Origin: Sphingobacterium multivorum
Lineage (GTDB): Bacteria > Bacteroidota > Bacteroidia > Sphingobacteriales > Sphingobacteriaceae
Direction of reading: 5' to 3'
Assembly (NCBI RefSeq): GCF_039511225.1
Contig: NZ_CP154261.1
Span: 3,658,001-3,722,000 of the forward strand
DNA length: 64,000 bases
The position numbers were made by a program, and so were the translations under genes. Of the stretch, positions 34,308-44,872 are shown piece after piece (position 1 is the stretch's first letter; every line of letters begins with the position of its first letter). The notes beneath the pieces were generated by a model, which was not told the DNA's origin, did no database searches, and was given only the letters and a program-made list of their open reading frames with translations.

Positions 34308-35744
34308 ATGAAAAAATTTCATCACTATATAACAATTTTCGCAAGCACAACCCTGTTGTTGTCCGCATGCAGTGTGGGCAAAAAATACACCCGTCAGGAG
34401 ATAGCCATGCCCGAAAATTTTAAAAACAGCGACGTGGTTCTCACGTCCGACACCCTGCAGCTATCCTGGCGTAAATTTGTACAGGATCCCTTGTTGACAT
34501 CACTCATTGAGAAGGCATTATCTAATAATACAGACGTCAATGTAGCACTCCTCAACATACAACAATTGGAACTCGCGTACAAGCAGTCTAAGAAAGGATT
34601 ACTGCCAACAGCTGATTTAAGCATTGGAGCGAATAGAACCTGGTTATCGAGCAACTCCTTAAATGGCTCACTAAGTGACCAATTTATCGGGACACCTTAT
34701 ATGGACGATTATAGTGCCACGCTCAGATTGTCTTGGGAAGCCGATATCTGGGGAAAGGTAAAAATGCAAAAAGAAGAATCCTTGGCCAATTTTTTTGGCC
34801 AAAAGGAAAATTTATCGGCTTTGAAAACCCGGGTTATTGTACAGGTCATCCAGTCATATTACAATCTGATTGCTTTGGATGAGCAGCTTAAGATTGCACA
34901 AAGAAATGTTCAATTGAGCGATAGCACATTAAATATGATACGTTTGCAATACAACTCATCACTGGTCAGTTCGCTTGCTGTGGAGCAAGCCGAAGCTCAG
35001 AAGAAAACTGCTGAATTATTGATTCCCCTAGCCCATCAAAATATGGCGGTCGAAGAAAATGCGCTGAGCATTCTTTGCGGAGGTTTCCCCGAGGGCATTC
35101 AACGTACAGCAAGTTTAGATGATACGATTGTTGGAGACGGACTTGCTACAGGGGTGCCGGCCGAACTATTAAGCCGCAGACCAGATGTCAGAGCAGCTGA
35201 ATACGCTGTTGTGGCTGCGACAAGCAGAATGGGACTCGCTAAAGCAGCAATGTACCCCTCCATAAGCTTGACTCCATCCATTGGTACAAACTCCATTCAA
35301 TTTAGCAAATGGTTTGATCTACCGGGTTCTATTGTGAAAACAATAGCAGGGAATATTGCTCAACCGATTTTTCAGAAAGGGGCCTTGAAAACAAACTATG
35401 AGATATCGGTCATCGAACGCGAAAAGATAGCTTTGCAGTTTAAACAGTCGGTTATGGTCGCAGTTTCGGAAGTTTCGGATGCCTTGGCAAAAATCAAACA
35501 TACAGAACAGCGCCTGCAACTTATCCACGCCAAATCAAAGGCCCTCGCCAAAGCCACCGCTGATGCGGCCTTACTTTACAAAAGTGGGATGGCAAACTAT
35601 TTGGAAGTGATAACTGCCCAAAATAATGCACTTCAAAATGATTTGGAACGTATTACAGTAAAACGGGAAAAGCTCAATGCAGCCATAGATCTTTACCGTG
35701 CACTGGGTGGCGGAACGGATACTTTACCGCCAAATACGCCATAA
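34308..35744 (+). CDS. RND pump 2: outer-membrane channel (TolC/OprM/NodT type) lipoprotein
   Basis: 478 residues. Lipoprotein signal ends LLLSACSVGKKYT. Repeats and linker as in OprM-like channels: ATLRLSWEADIWGKVKMQK, GVPAELLSRRPDVRAAE, YKSGMANYLEVITAQNN. The start is 1 nt after the permease stop, so it is tightly coupled. A clean terminator follows at 35792. Confidence 0.95.
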   Translation: MKKFHHYITIFASTTLLLSACSVGKKYTRQEIAMPENFKNSDVVLTSDTLQLSWRKFVQDPLLTSLIEKALSNNTDVNVALLNIQQLELAYKQSKKGLLPTADLSIGANRTWLSSNSLNGSLSDQFIGTPYMDDYSATLRLSWEADIWGKVKMQKEESLANFFGQKENLSALKTRVIVQVIQSYYNLIALDEQLKIAQRNVQLSDSTLNMIRLQYNSSLVSSLAVEQAEAQKKTAELLIPLAHQNMAVEENALSILCGGFPEGIQRTASLDDTIVGDGLATGVPAELLSRRPDVRAAEYAVVAATSRMGLAKAAMYPSISLTPSIGTNSIQFSKWFDLPGSIVKTIAGNIAQPIFQKGALKTNYEISVIEREKIALQFKQSVMVAVSEVSDALAKIKHTEQRLQLIHAKSKALAKATADAALLYKSGMANYLEVITAQNNALQNDLERITVKREKLNAAIDLYRALGGGTDTLPPNTP

Positions 35745-35791
35745 AAGCAGAAAATAAAAAGCACAAAATAAAGGCAACTGAATAAATATAC

Positions 35792-35825
35792 GCCCCTAGA
35801 AGCAAAAACTTCCTAGGGGCTTTTT
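35792..35825 (+). terminator. Terminator of RND operon 2
   Basis: GCCCCTAG pairs with CTAGGGGC and is followed by TTTTT. The remainder of 35745-36049 shows no supported gene. Confidence 0.88.
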
Positions 35826-36049
35826 CATTACTTTTTTGCAACTGCGCCCAAAATTCCCTATCTTCGGGTAAATACAAATATGATGAATAGAACGAGTTGT
35901 CTTCCTCCTCCAGTAGCGTAATATTTTTTCCCGATATTACTGAAGCCCAATACCAGAAATGGACCGATTTGCTGTGCTTCTTATTTTCTATCAAATTTAT
36001 TATTTAACATCTTTCGTCCTTATTGGACGGAACTGGAAGACAATTTCTT

Positions 36050-36919
36050 ATGAAACATTCATATTTCATGCTGCACCTTGCTGTGCTGTGCCTGGGACTA
36101 TCTGGCGTATTTGGAAAAGTGATTTCACTCAACGAGGGGATACTCACATGGTACCGTGTATTTTTAGCTGCCGTTATCCTATTTTTTATTCTAAAATGGT
36201 ATAAAATACCTACAGATTTTACTTTCAAAGAGAAACTGCATATTGCAAAAAATGGGCTACTATTGACAGCATCCTGGCTATTATTCTATGCTAGCATCAA
36301 ATATTCAAACATTTCCATCGGCGTGATCTGCTACTGTATGGCAAGTTTTTTTACCGCTATTTTTGCACCGATGATCAATAAAACGAAATTTAGATTGTCA
36401 GAACTTCTGTTGAGTGGACTTACGTTGTGTGGGATAGCACTGATATTCCATTTTGACACTTCACATCAACTGGGAATAATATTCGGTATAATCTCGCCTG
36501 CTTTTGCTTCTCTTTATGCCGTTAACAACGAACGATTGACCAAAAGGTACAATGCCATCTGCATCAACTATTACCAAATGGTTGGCGGTACAATCGGACT
36601 GGCTTGCCTACTCCCTTTTTACATTCAGCACTATCCAACCCGCACTTTCATTCCCAATGCCTTGGATATTTTCTATCTGATCATCCTCTCTTTATGTTGC
36701 ACTGTTGGCGTCTATCTCGCGTTTACAGAAATCTTAAAGAAGATATCCGCTTTTACATTGAACCTAAGCTTAAATCTCGAGCCCATGTATGCCATATTAA
36801 TTGCTTTTCTATTTCTGAATGAAGCAAAAGAATTAAATCTATCCTTCTATGTGGGATTGTTTTTAGTCGTTTCATCTGTGCTATTGCAATATTGGATAAG
36901 TAATAAAAAGAGCGCCTAA
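36050..36919 (+). CDS. EamA/DMT-family transporter
   Basis: 289 residues from the ATG at 36050; the TTG at 36023 is rejected. About ten hydrophobic helices in two EamA repeats: VLCLGLSGVFGKVIS in the first, and LEPMYAILIAFLFLNEAKEL near the end of the second, the usual last-helix motif. These inner-membrane carriers export amino acids or other metabolites. Substrate unknown. Monocistronic. Confidence 0.9.
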   Translation: MKHSYFMLHLAVLCLGLSGVFGKVISLNEGILTWYRVFLAAVILFFILKWYKIPTDFTFKEKLHIAKNGLLLTASWLLFYASIKYSNISIGVICYCMASFFTAIFAPMINKTKFRLSELLLSGLTLCGIALIFHFDTSHQLGIIFGIISPAFASLYAVNNERLTKRYNAICINYYQMVGGTIGLACLLPFYIQHYPTRTFIPNALDIFYLIILSLCCTVGVYLAFTEILKKISAFTLNLSLNLEPMYAILIAFLFLNEAKELNLSFYVGLFLVVSSVLLQYWISNKKSA

Positions 36920-36930
36920 CAGCCTATCTC

Positions 36931-36961
36931 CATTTCCCAGTCCGATCCAGATTGGGAAATG
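36931..36961 (+). terminator. Hairpin after the EamA gene
   Basis: CATTTCCCA pairs with TGGGAAATG across a 13-nt loop, 12 nt after the stop. No T-run, so a moderate call. Confidence 0.5.
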
Positions 36962-37158
36962 AATGTTGTTTTCTCCTCACTCGAGGCAGTGATACCCGGA
37001 GCAAAATCAGGTAGACCCGGAAAAAAAATGTTGAAAAGAAAAATGCCTGTCATTTTCAACAAAGCCTTATATTTATGAAACGATTCGGGTTTTAATTCCG
37101 AAATCGGCACAAGCAATCAAGCAATTTATTATACATACATTAAATAGATATCTCCGTT

Positions 37159-37524
37159 ATGAGCGACAGCGGTACAGAAAACAAATTTGTTAACCAGCAG
37201 ATCCAATACCTCGAGTTTGTATCAAGCGACCTTGAACGTGCCAAAGCATTTTACTCAACGAGTTTCGGTTGGGAGTTTACGGATTACGGACCAGCCTATA
37301 CGGCTTTTGGCGGAAAATATGTTGATGGTGGTTTTACACTTGGCGACCCAATAAATGGCAGTATTCTGGTCGTTATCTATGCCGACGATCTGCAAGTTAC
37401 GCGTGATCAGGTTATCCGTGCTGGCGGAACTATATTAAAAGATATTTTTAGCTTTCCCGGTGGAAAGAGATTTCAGTTCCAGGATCCTGATGGATATGAA
37501 TTGGCTGTGTGGACTGTCGAATAA
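37159..37524 (+). CDS. VOC-superfamily (glyoxalase-like) protein
   Basis: 121 residues. Two beta-alpha-beta-beta-beta modules: QYLEFVSSDLERAKAFYSTS and, in the second, FPGGKRFQFQDPDGYELAVW. The DPDGYELAVW end is the hallmark of the glyoxalase/bleomycin-resistance/dioxygenase superfamily. Metal ligands are incomplete by eye, so an enzyme or binding role is open. Cytoplasmic. Short transcription unit ended by a very long hairpin. Confidence 0.9.
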   Translation: MSDSGTENKFVNQQIQYLEFVSSDLERAKAFYSTSFGWEFTDYGPAYTAFGGKYVDGGFTLGDPINGSILVVIYADDLQVTRDQVIRAGGTILKDIFSFPGGKRFQFQDPDGYELAVWTVE

Positions 37525-37546
37525 AAGTTAAATAAAATATATATTC

Positions 37547-37591
37547 AAATACAAAGCCCCCATATTTTTCTCATATGGGGGCTTTGTATTT
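37547..37591. terminator. 19-bp perfect bidirectional terminator
   Basis: AAATACAAAGCCCCCATAT (37547-37565) and its exact complement (37573-37591) flank a 7-nt loop. It serves the VOC gene on plus and the DEAD-box gene on minus. Confidence 0.93.
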
Positions 37592-37596
37592 TAAAA

Positions 37597-38823
37597 TCAG
37601 GCTCTTTTAGCTTTCTGATAGTTTTTATTTTTATTCCTATTGAAACGCTTCTTCTTATGCTGTGGATTCTTTTTGGCAGGATTGTAAGTAGGTCCCGCTT
37701 CAAACCCCTCTGGCAATGGAAGTTGTTCAATCGGATAACCTATTAAATTCTCGATCTGAGCGAAACGGTTTTGGTCTTTCTCATTGACAAAGGTAATGGC
37801 TGTTCCTGTAGTTGCTGCCCGTGCCGTACGTCCAATACGGTGTACGTAGTCTTCCGGATCCGGTGGAACATCGTAATTAACGACCAAACTGATCCCCACC
37901 ACATCGATACCACGAGATATCACATCTGTCCCTACCAGTACCCGTACCTGACGAGACCGGAATCTGGCCATGATATCTTCCCGTTTTGACTGCTCGAGAT
38001 CCGAATGGAAACCCTCCGCATCAATTCCCTGCTTCTGTAATTCCTGAGCGAGAAGTTTGACCGTAGTTTTTTGGGACGCAAAAATAATAACAGATACATA
38101 GTTGGGATCCTTCAGTATATTCTTCAGAAGCTCCATTTTCTGTTGATCATACGCAAGATATACACGTTGATCTATCCCTTCCGAAGGTTTAGAAATGGCA
38201 ATATTGACTTCCACAGGCTCTTGCAGAATTTTTCGAGCAAAAGACCTGATCTTCATCGGCATCGTCGCCGAAAACAAAAGCATCTGCTTTTTCTTCGGTA
38301 GATAACTTACAATACGTAAAATATCGTCTTGAAATCCCATATCCAGCATACTATCGGCTTCATCCAAAACAAAGTGCTTTAAATGAGAGAGATCAATCTT
38401 CATGGAGGTAAGATGGCTTATCAACCTTCCCGGCGTAGCAACAATAATATTTACCCCCTCTCGTATGGCCCGTTTTTGCTGTTCATACCCCATACCATCA
38501 CCACCACCATAAATGGCTATGGATGTTGCACCCGTATAATAAGACATGCCCATAATCTGCTGGTCAATTTGCATAGCAAGTTCCCGGGTCGGAACAAGGA
38601 TAATAGCGAGGATAGATTCCCTTGAATTCCGTGCTATTGCATCGAGGATCGGCAACATATAAGCTGCTGTTTTACCTGTACCTGTCTGTGCACAGGCAAT
38701 CATATCTTTTCCCTCTTTAATAATCGGGATGGTCTGTTCTTGGATCGGCGTAGCCTCCTCAAACATCATACTTTCTAAACCTTCTTCCAAAGCCGGAACA
38801 AAGCCAAATTCATCAAATCTCAA
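37597..38823 (-). CDS. DEAD-box ATP-dependent RNA helicase
   Basis: 408 residues. Q-motif ATPIQEQTIP, Walker A AQTGTGKT (45-52), PTRELA, GTPGRL-type ATPGRL, DEAD box VLDEADSMLD, SAT, GTDVISRGID and HRIGRTARA are all present. The C-terminus is a short basic tail (KKKRFNRNKNKNYQKAKRA), typical of RhlE-like cold or ribosome-assembly helicases in Bacteroidota. The start is TTG at 38823. No in-frame ATG lies upstream, and the next Met would remove the aromatic residue of the Q-motif. Confidence 0.95.
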   Translation of the reverse strand: MRFDEFGFVPALEEGLESMMFEEATPIQEQTIPIIKEGKDMIACAQTGTGKTAAYMLPILDAIARNSRESILAIILVPTRELAMQIDQQIMGMSYYTGATSIAIYGGGDGMGYEQQKRAIREGVNIIVATPGRLISHLTSMKIDLSHLKHFVLDEADSMLDMGFQDDILRIVSYLPKKKQMLLFSATMPMKIRSFARKILQEPVEVNIAISKPSEGIDQRVYLAYDQQKMELLKNILKDPNYVSVIIFASQKTTVKLLAQELQKQGIDAEGFHSDLEQSKREDIMARFRSRQVRVLVGTDVISRGIDVVGISLVVNYDVPPDPEDYVHRIGRTARAATTGTAITFVNEKDQNRFAQIENLIGYPIEQLPLPEGFEAGPTYNPAKKNPQHKKKRFNRNKNKNYQKAKRA

Positions 38824-38966
38824 CGTATTGTTTTTATTGTTGTGCCCTAAATTACTAAATCTAATTCATAAAAGTCTAAAATTAATACCTATAGCTCGTT
38901 ATCCGCTTTCAAATAGATGTCCAAATAGGATTAATCTTTAACCTTCGACTGCTATCTATTCAAAAT

Positions 38967-40154
38967 CTAATCAATAACCTCTGTATTCTTTGCAGCTGAC
39001 ACTGCGCTCAAAACGACGTAGCCTAGCAGGCCGGCGCATAAAGAAGCGATCAGAACCGCGAACTTGGCCTCTTCAATCAGCATGCTATCATCAAAAGACA
39101 GTATCGAGATGAAGATCGACATCGTGAAACCGATTCCCCCCAATAAGCCTACACCAAAAATCTGTTTCCAGCCAGCCCCTTCCGGTAATTGTGCAATCTT
39201 CAACTTCTTCGCAATATAACAGATCAAAAATATACCAATTGATTTACCAGCGATAAGACCAAGGATAATACCAATCCCCAATTTTGAAGTCAAACCACCA
39301 ATCATTTCCCCATGGATTGGAATAAGCGTATTCGCAAATGCAAACAGCGGAATGATAATAAAATTGACGGGTTTGGTCAATAGATGCTCCAGTTTTTCCA
39401 GGGGAGATTCTTCCGCATCCGGTGTTGTTGGTAACGTCATAGCCACCAACACGCCAGCTATTGTTGCATGAATTCCCGAGTGATGAACAAAGTACCAAAT
39501 AAATAGACCCGGAATAAGGTAAGCCCATATCGCTTTAACGCCCAGTTTATTCAACACGATCAAAAACAGAAAGATGCCTAAAGCAATAAATAAATAGGTC
39601 GCATGAATACCATTGCTATAAAAGATCGCAATGACTAAAATGGCAAGTAAGTCATCAACAATGGCCAGAGCAGCCAAAAAGATTTTAAGACTGGCAGGAA
39701 CCTTATTTCCCAGAAGCGTGATAACAGCTAAAGCAAATGCAATATCCGTCGCCATAGGAATACCCCAGCCGTTTGCCGTATTGGTTCCCTGATTTAACAC
39801 AAAATAGATGATGGCTGGCAAAAGTGCCCCACCAACCGCAGCCAAAATGGGCAGGATTGCTTTACTTGGCGATGAGAGTTCACCCTCTACAATTTCACGT
39901 TTTATCTCGAGCCCCACCAGTAAAAAGAATATAGCCATCAAACCATCGTTGAGCCACAATAACCACGAATATTTTAAATGAATATGATCGCTCTCAAAGC
40001 CTACTTCCTTGTTCAGGAATTCCATTACACTGCCATACAAAGGTGTATTTGCAACGATCAATGCTAGAATAACACAGGAAAAAAGTATAATTCCACCTGC
40101 AAAGCTGGATTTTAAGAATTCTCTAAAGACAGTTAAATTGATAAGTTTTGACAT
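38967..40154 (-). CDS. nhaA: NhaA Na+/H+ antiporter
   Basis: 395 residues, twelve membrane helices. The ion-binding aspartates are in ALAIVDDLLAI, with GIPMATDIAFALAV before it and FFLLVGLEIKREIVEGEL near the N-terminus, all NhaA hallmarks. It exchanges external protons for internal sodium at alkaline pH in the inner membrane. ATG at 40154. It ends 143 nt before the helicase gene on the same strand. Confidence 0.96.
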   Translation of the reverse strand: MSKLINLTVFREFLKSSFAGGIILFSCVILALIVANTPLYGSVMEFLNKEVGFESDHIHLKYSWLLWLNDGLMAIFFLLVGLEIKREIVEGELSSPSKAILPILAAVGGALLPAIIYFVLNQGTNTANGWGIPMATDIAFALAVITLLGNKVPASLKIFLAALAIVDDLLAILVIAIFYSNGIHATYLFIALGIFLFLIVLNKLGVKAIWAYLIPGLFIWYFVHHSGIHATIAGVLVAMTLPTTPDAEESPLEKLEHLLTKPVNFIIIPLFAFANTLIPIHGEMIGGLTSKLGIGIILGLIAGKSIGIFLICYIAKKLKIAQLPEGAGWKQIFGVGLLGGIGFTMSIFISILSFDDSMLIEEAKFAVLIASLCAGLLGYVVLSAVSAAKNTEVID

Positions 40155-40409
40155 GATTTGAATATCTAAAAACGCTTACAAAGGTTCACAAGATACGATT
40201 TTTAGGACCATTTACCGAATTCGAGGGACGATATCCCGGGCTATATCCAATGTAACCAACCTTTTATTTTTCGAATCTAACGAATCAAATGGGAGAAACA
40301 GACATTATACATTCAATTTTTATAAAAAGCTTTGTCATTTTTAATGAAATAATTTGACTTTGTTGCAAAAAATACTTAGCTTGCTACTATAGTTAATAAA
40401 CCGTTTATT

Positions 40410-40586
40410 ATGTGCAAGAAGTGGATTTTCATGGTGCTTCTTTTCGTGGCAAATTTTACATATGCGCAGACGACAGAGGATAAAACCCAACATTCAGGTT
40501 CCCATTACATTATTTTAGCAATCATCGCTATTATTGTCATTGTTTATATATTATACAGGAGGCAAAAGAGGAAATTTAATGAATAA
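40410..40586 (+). CDS. Small 58-residue signal-peptide and single-helix membrane protein
   Basis: ATG at 40410, TAA at 40584-40586. A convincing signal peptide (MCKKWIFMVLLFVANFTYAQ, cleavage after Ala-Gln) is followed by about 12 polar residues, one hydrophobic helix (YIILAIIAIIVIVYILY), and a basic tail RRQKRKFNE. The Ala-Gln cleavage context is the same as in other secreted proteins of this window, which supports a real gene. Unknown function. The last six codons and stop lie inside the left arm of a perfect 30-bp hairpin. Confidence 0.75.
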   Translation: MCKKWIFMVLLFVANFTYAQTTEDKTQHSGSHYIILAIIAIIVIVYILYRRQKRKFNE

Positions 40587-40628
40587 GGGAGATCAGTAGA
40601 TCTCCCTTATTCATTAAATTTCCTCTTT
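40565..40628. repeat. Perfect 30-bp inverted repeat with 4-nt loop
   Basis: The left arm 40565-40594 (starting AAAGAGGAAATTTAATGAAT) and right arm 40599-40628 are exact reverse complements around AGTA. It overlaps the 3' end and stop codon of the 58-residue gene and lies before a convergent minus-strand gene. It is probably a terminator or RNA-processing stem, but is unusually long. Confidence 0.92.
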
Positions 40629-40669
40629 ATACCCTTCTCTTTCCTATCGACCTTTCAATGCCTCACATC

Positions 40670-41650
40670 TTAATCACGAATCGGTTCATTCGTTTGTGCT
40701 AACCGTTGCGATCCCGTATTTGCCGGACATGCAATATCATCTGTTGCATCATATACAAGCTTCTTTCCATTCAATTTTGTAATCAATTCTTGAGGAACAT
40801 ACACCTGAACTTTAGTAATCGCATAACCACTTGGAAAATAGCGAACATAATAACCGTCAGGGTGAAGCGTCCAAATACCACTTGGCACGTCCGTACGAGG
40901 TTCAGCCATACCAGCTAAGATTGCATATTGCTCAAAATCAGCGTACGAATAGCTACCTGAGGAAACGAGCTGCCGAATATTATTTTCCGCTTCAAAGATT
41001 GTCTGTACTGCAGGAGGCATTTGGTCTTTTGCCTTTTGGACAACATCGAATGGCAAAACGCCGAGCGCACCACCTTCCAAATGCAAAATTTGTTCAGCTG
41101 TAAGCAATTTTAAGGCTGTCTCTTTCACCGGACCCGAATAATCAATAAATTTTGTCTTCGCTATGATCGTCCACAATAGCATCTGTATGTCAGATTGTGC
41201 AACTTCCGGGTGCTTTTCAGCACTTTTCAAAATTGCAATGACCACTTCTCTCTTCTTGCCCAATGTAGGTGCATACATATATCCATCACCTTTCGAAGGC
41301 GCATAAGTACCTGCTTTCAAGCAATAGCTCTTATTGGTCATTTCAAAATGTCCAGCCTCCAATAAGTAACCATCATTGCCATTCTTTTGCAAATTTTCTA
41401 AAGGTTTATAAACAGCCGTATTTTGAAAATCGGGCATTTGCTCCCCCTTCCTATTTACATCTTCAAAACTTGTACTAATCGCTTCTGGTTCCTTTAGCAG
41501 TTTATCCAAACCCAACATTTTGCTTCCCTTGGAAGCAACGGCTTTGCTTGCCTTATCCAATAGCCCTCCAAATTGAGCCGAGGCTCCTTGGATATTAAAT
41601 AAAAAAGCAACTGTAAGTATAACGACACTGGTTATTCTATTTCTTTTCAT
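40670..41650 (-). CDS. Unknown secreted protein, 326 residues
   Basis: ATG at 41650 gives a signal peptide (MKRNRITSVVILTVAFLF, ending GASAQ); an in-frame ATG at 41662 is also possible. The mature part starts FGGLLDKASKAVASKGSKMLG and has no domain I recognise. It has no membrane helix. A conserved-looking patch PDGYYVRYFPSGYAITKVQVYVP near the C-terminus includes a two-strand beta pattern. It may be periplasmic or exported. Single gene, ending toward the long hairpin. Confidence 0.8.
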   Translation of the reverse strand: MKRNRITSVVILTVAFLFNIQGASAQFGGLLDKASKAVASKGSKMLGLDKLLKEPEAISTSFEDVNRKGEQMPDFQNTAVYKPLENLQKNGNDGYLLEAGHFEMTNKSYCLKAGTYAPSKGDGYMYAPTLGKKREVVIAILKSAEKHPEVAQSDIQMLLWTIIAKTKFIDYSGPVKETALKLLTAEQILHLEGGALGVLPFDVVQKAKDQMPPAVQTIFEAENNIRQLVSSGSYSYADFEQYAILAGMAEPRTDVPSGIWTLHPDGYYVRYFPSGYAITKVQVYVPQELITKLNGKKLVYDATDDIACPANTGSQRLAQTNEPIRD

Positions 41651-41892
41651 AATTGATTTCATTTCAGCTCTTGTCCACAAAAAAGAAGCCAATTTAAATC
41701 ACCAACACAATATTTATAATTTATTAATTCATTGTTTGCACACATTGCCGGATTTCACACGTCATTTCAAAGATCCTCTTCATCCTTTGAAATTTCACAC
41801 CATACAGGTTTTCAAAAGAAGCTAAAAACAGTTGATTTCCCCAACATTACTCTCCGCAATTTCTCCTGAAACTGATCACCCTAAATAGTTAA

Positions 41893-43548
<1,656 letters not shown>

Positions 43549-43573
43549 GATAATTTATCCCAATTTAATAAAG

Positions 43574-43603
43574 GCTCCATAATTCATTTTATGGGGCTTT
43601 TTT
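43574..43603 (+). terminator. Terminator of the ABC-F gene
   Basis: GCTCCATAA pairs with TTATGGGGC (one G-T wobble) and is followed by six T. Confidence 0.85.
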
Positions 43604-43612
43604 GATACGCAA

Positions 43613-43639
43613 TAAAAAAGCACTGCGGTATTCAGTGCT
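43613..43639 (-). terminator. Terminator of the endonuclease/exonuclease/phosphatase gene
   Basis: On the minus strand AGCACTG, a 7-nt loop and CAGTGCT are followed by a T-run. Confidence 0.8.
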
Positions 43640-43682
43640 AATCGCAATTGTTAGGAAAGAATTGAAAAAGTACTATTTTATT

Positions 43683-44669
43683 TTACTGAACCGAAGATTT
43701 AACAACACGCCAGCCTAATTGTAAAGAAACGGCACAATGATCTGATAAATCCTGCCCCTTTTCGTTTTGGAAAAGCTCTTTTTGAACCTGATAATTCTTT
43801 GCCTCAAATAGCAAATGATGATCATTGCGATAGTAAATTTTATCAATACCTTCGCAATCTTCCGTCAACTCCAATGCAGCTTTCGCTTCAAAATTCATTT
43901 GGTGACCGGGAATATCACCCTTATTACGTAAACTTACCCATGCATCTACCAAACCTAAGTCCTTCTGAAAAGAACCGATGTTATCCAGCTCGTAAGCATA
44001 ATGTGCATTAAAGTCACCCATAATCAAAAGTGGTTTGCCAGCCGAATACTTTTTGATATAGGCTTTTAGCTGATTTATATTCTTCTGCCGGGCAATCGTT
44101 GCATTCTGATCATCCTGCGCTGTAGCATGTACATTATAAACATCAATAAATACTGCCTTGGCCAATTGAATTCGAGCATAAGAAAAGCCTTTAGGCGTCA
44201 GACAATCTGCACCATTGCAATCGGTCCAGCTTATTCGCTCAAACTCTACGATCGGATATTTTGAAAGTGTACTCAGCCCGTCCCCAAAAGGTACTCCACC
44301 CATATTTGCCGTTCGGTAGCTATGCTTATTTTCGCTGTAAAGAAACTTGTTGTAGTTAAAGTCCTCCTGTACATTGACAATATCAAACGCATTGATCCGA
44401 TTGCCGATCGACCTAATACTGGAAGACCGCTCGGTTATAGCACTGGAAATCAATTCAGGAAGGCCAGCTATATTGTATGTTAACAAATTTAGCTTTCCGT
44501 ATGTCGCCTCCGGCATAGCTGCATACACCGAATTACTAAACTTCGGCTGTTGTTTTGGCTTCAACTTAAAACCCAACATAACACCGGCAGACGCACAAAT
44601 AAATAAGATGACAATCTTTCGAAAACCCTTGGGTCTAATTTTTTTTTCGAACAATAGATCTAATAGCAT
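43683..44669 (-). CDS. Endonuclease/exonuclease/phosphatase-family protein, membrane-anchored
   Basis: 328 residues from the ATG at 44669. This start is chosen because a TACCTTTG -7 box lies inside the longer frame at 44692-44699. A basic N-terminus (FEKKIRPKGFRK) and one hydrophobic helix (IVILFICASAGVMLGF) suggest an inner-membrane anchor or uncleaved signal. The catalytic domain has LLTYNIAGLPE, NVQEDF, GDGLSTLSKYP, VYNVHATAQ, LLIMGDFNAHY and SDHCAVSLQ, the Mg2+-dependent EEP core. Candidates include sphingomyelinase-like or phosphoinositide-like phosphodiesterase; the substrate is open. Confidence 0.88.
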   Translation of the reverse strand: MLLDLLFEKKIRPKGFRKIVILFICASAGVMLGFKLKPKQQPKFSNSVYAAMPEATYGKLNLLTYNIAGLPELISSAITERSSSIRSIGNRINAFDIVNVQEDFNYNKFLYSENKHSYRTANMGGVPFGDGLSTLSKYPIVEFERISWTDCNGADCLTPKGFSYARIQLAKAVFIDVYNVHATAQDDQNATIARQKNINQLKAYIKKYSAGKPLLIMGDFNAHYAYELDNIGSFQKDLGLVDAWVSLRNKGDIPGHQMNFEAKAALELTEDCEGIDKIYYRNDHHLLFEAKNYQVQKELFQNEKGQDLSDHCAVSLQLGWRVVKSSVQ

Positions 44670-44691
44670 GGACTGAATATTTTGTTCACTC

Positions 44692-44699
44692 CAAAGGTA
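44692..44699 (-). promoter_or_regulatory. -7 box for the EEP-family gene
   Basis: Minus strand TACCTTTG, an exact TAnnTTTG, 22 nt before the ATG at 44669. It fixes the start of that gene. Confidence 0.6.
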
Positions 44700-44872
44700 C
44701 TCCACCAACATTAGCTCTATTATCATATTCAATTAATTCTACTTTTAATAATCATGCACAAATCATTAAAAACTAATAATTTATAAACACTATAATGACA
44801 AAAGGTTAATACCTGCATAGCATAGGGGTTACAGCTTTCAACTATTTTTATACAACCCCTAATAAGAATAAC

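Noticed and set aside
35674..35994. 106-codon minus-strand ORF between RND operon 2 and the EamA gene
   Set aside because: It overlaps the 3' end of the channel gene and reads through the strong terminator hairpin at 35792-35825. No family is recognisable.
36916..37116. 66-codon minus-strand ORF after the EamA gene
   Set aside because: It crosses the hairpin at 36931-36961 and has no recognisable feature beyond a short hydrophobic patch.
44670..44732. Longer N-terminus of the EEP-family gene
   Set aside because: It contains an exact TACCTTTG promoter box, so transcription begins inside it.
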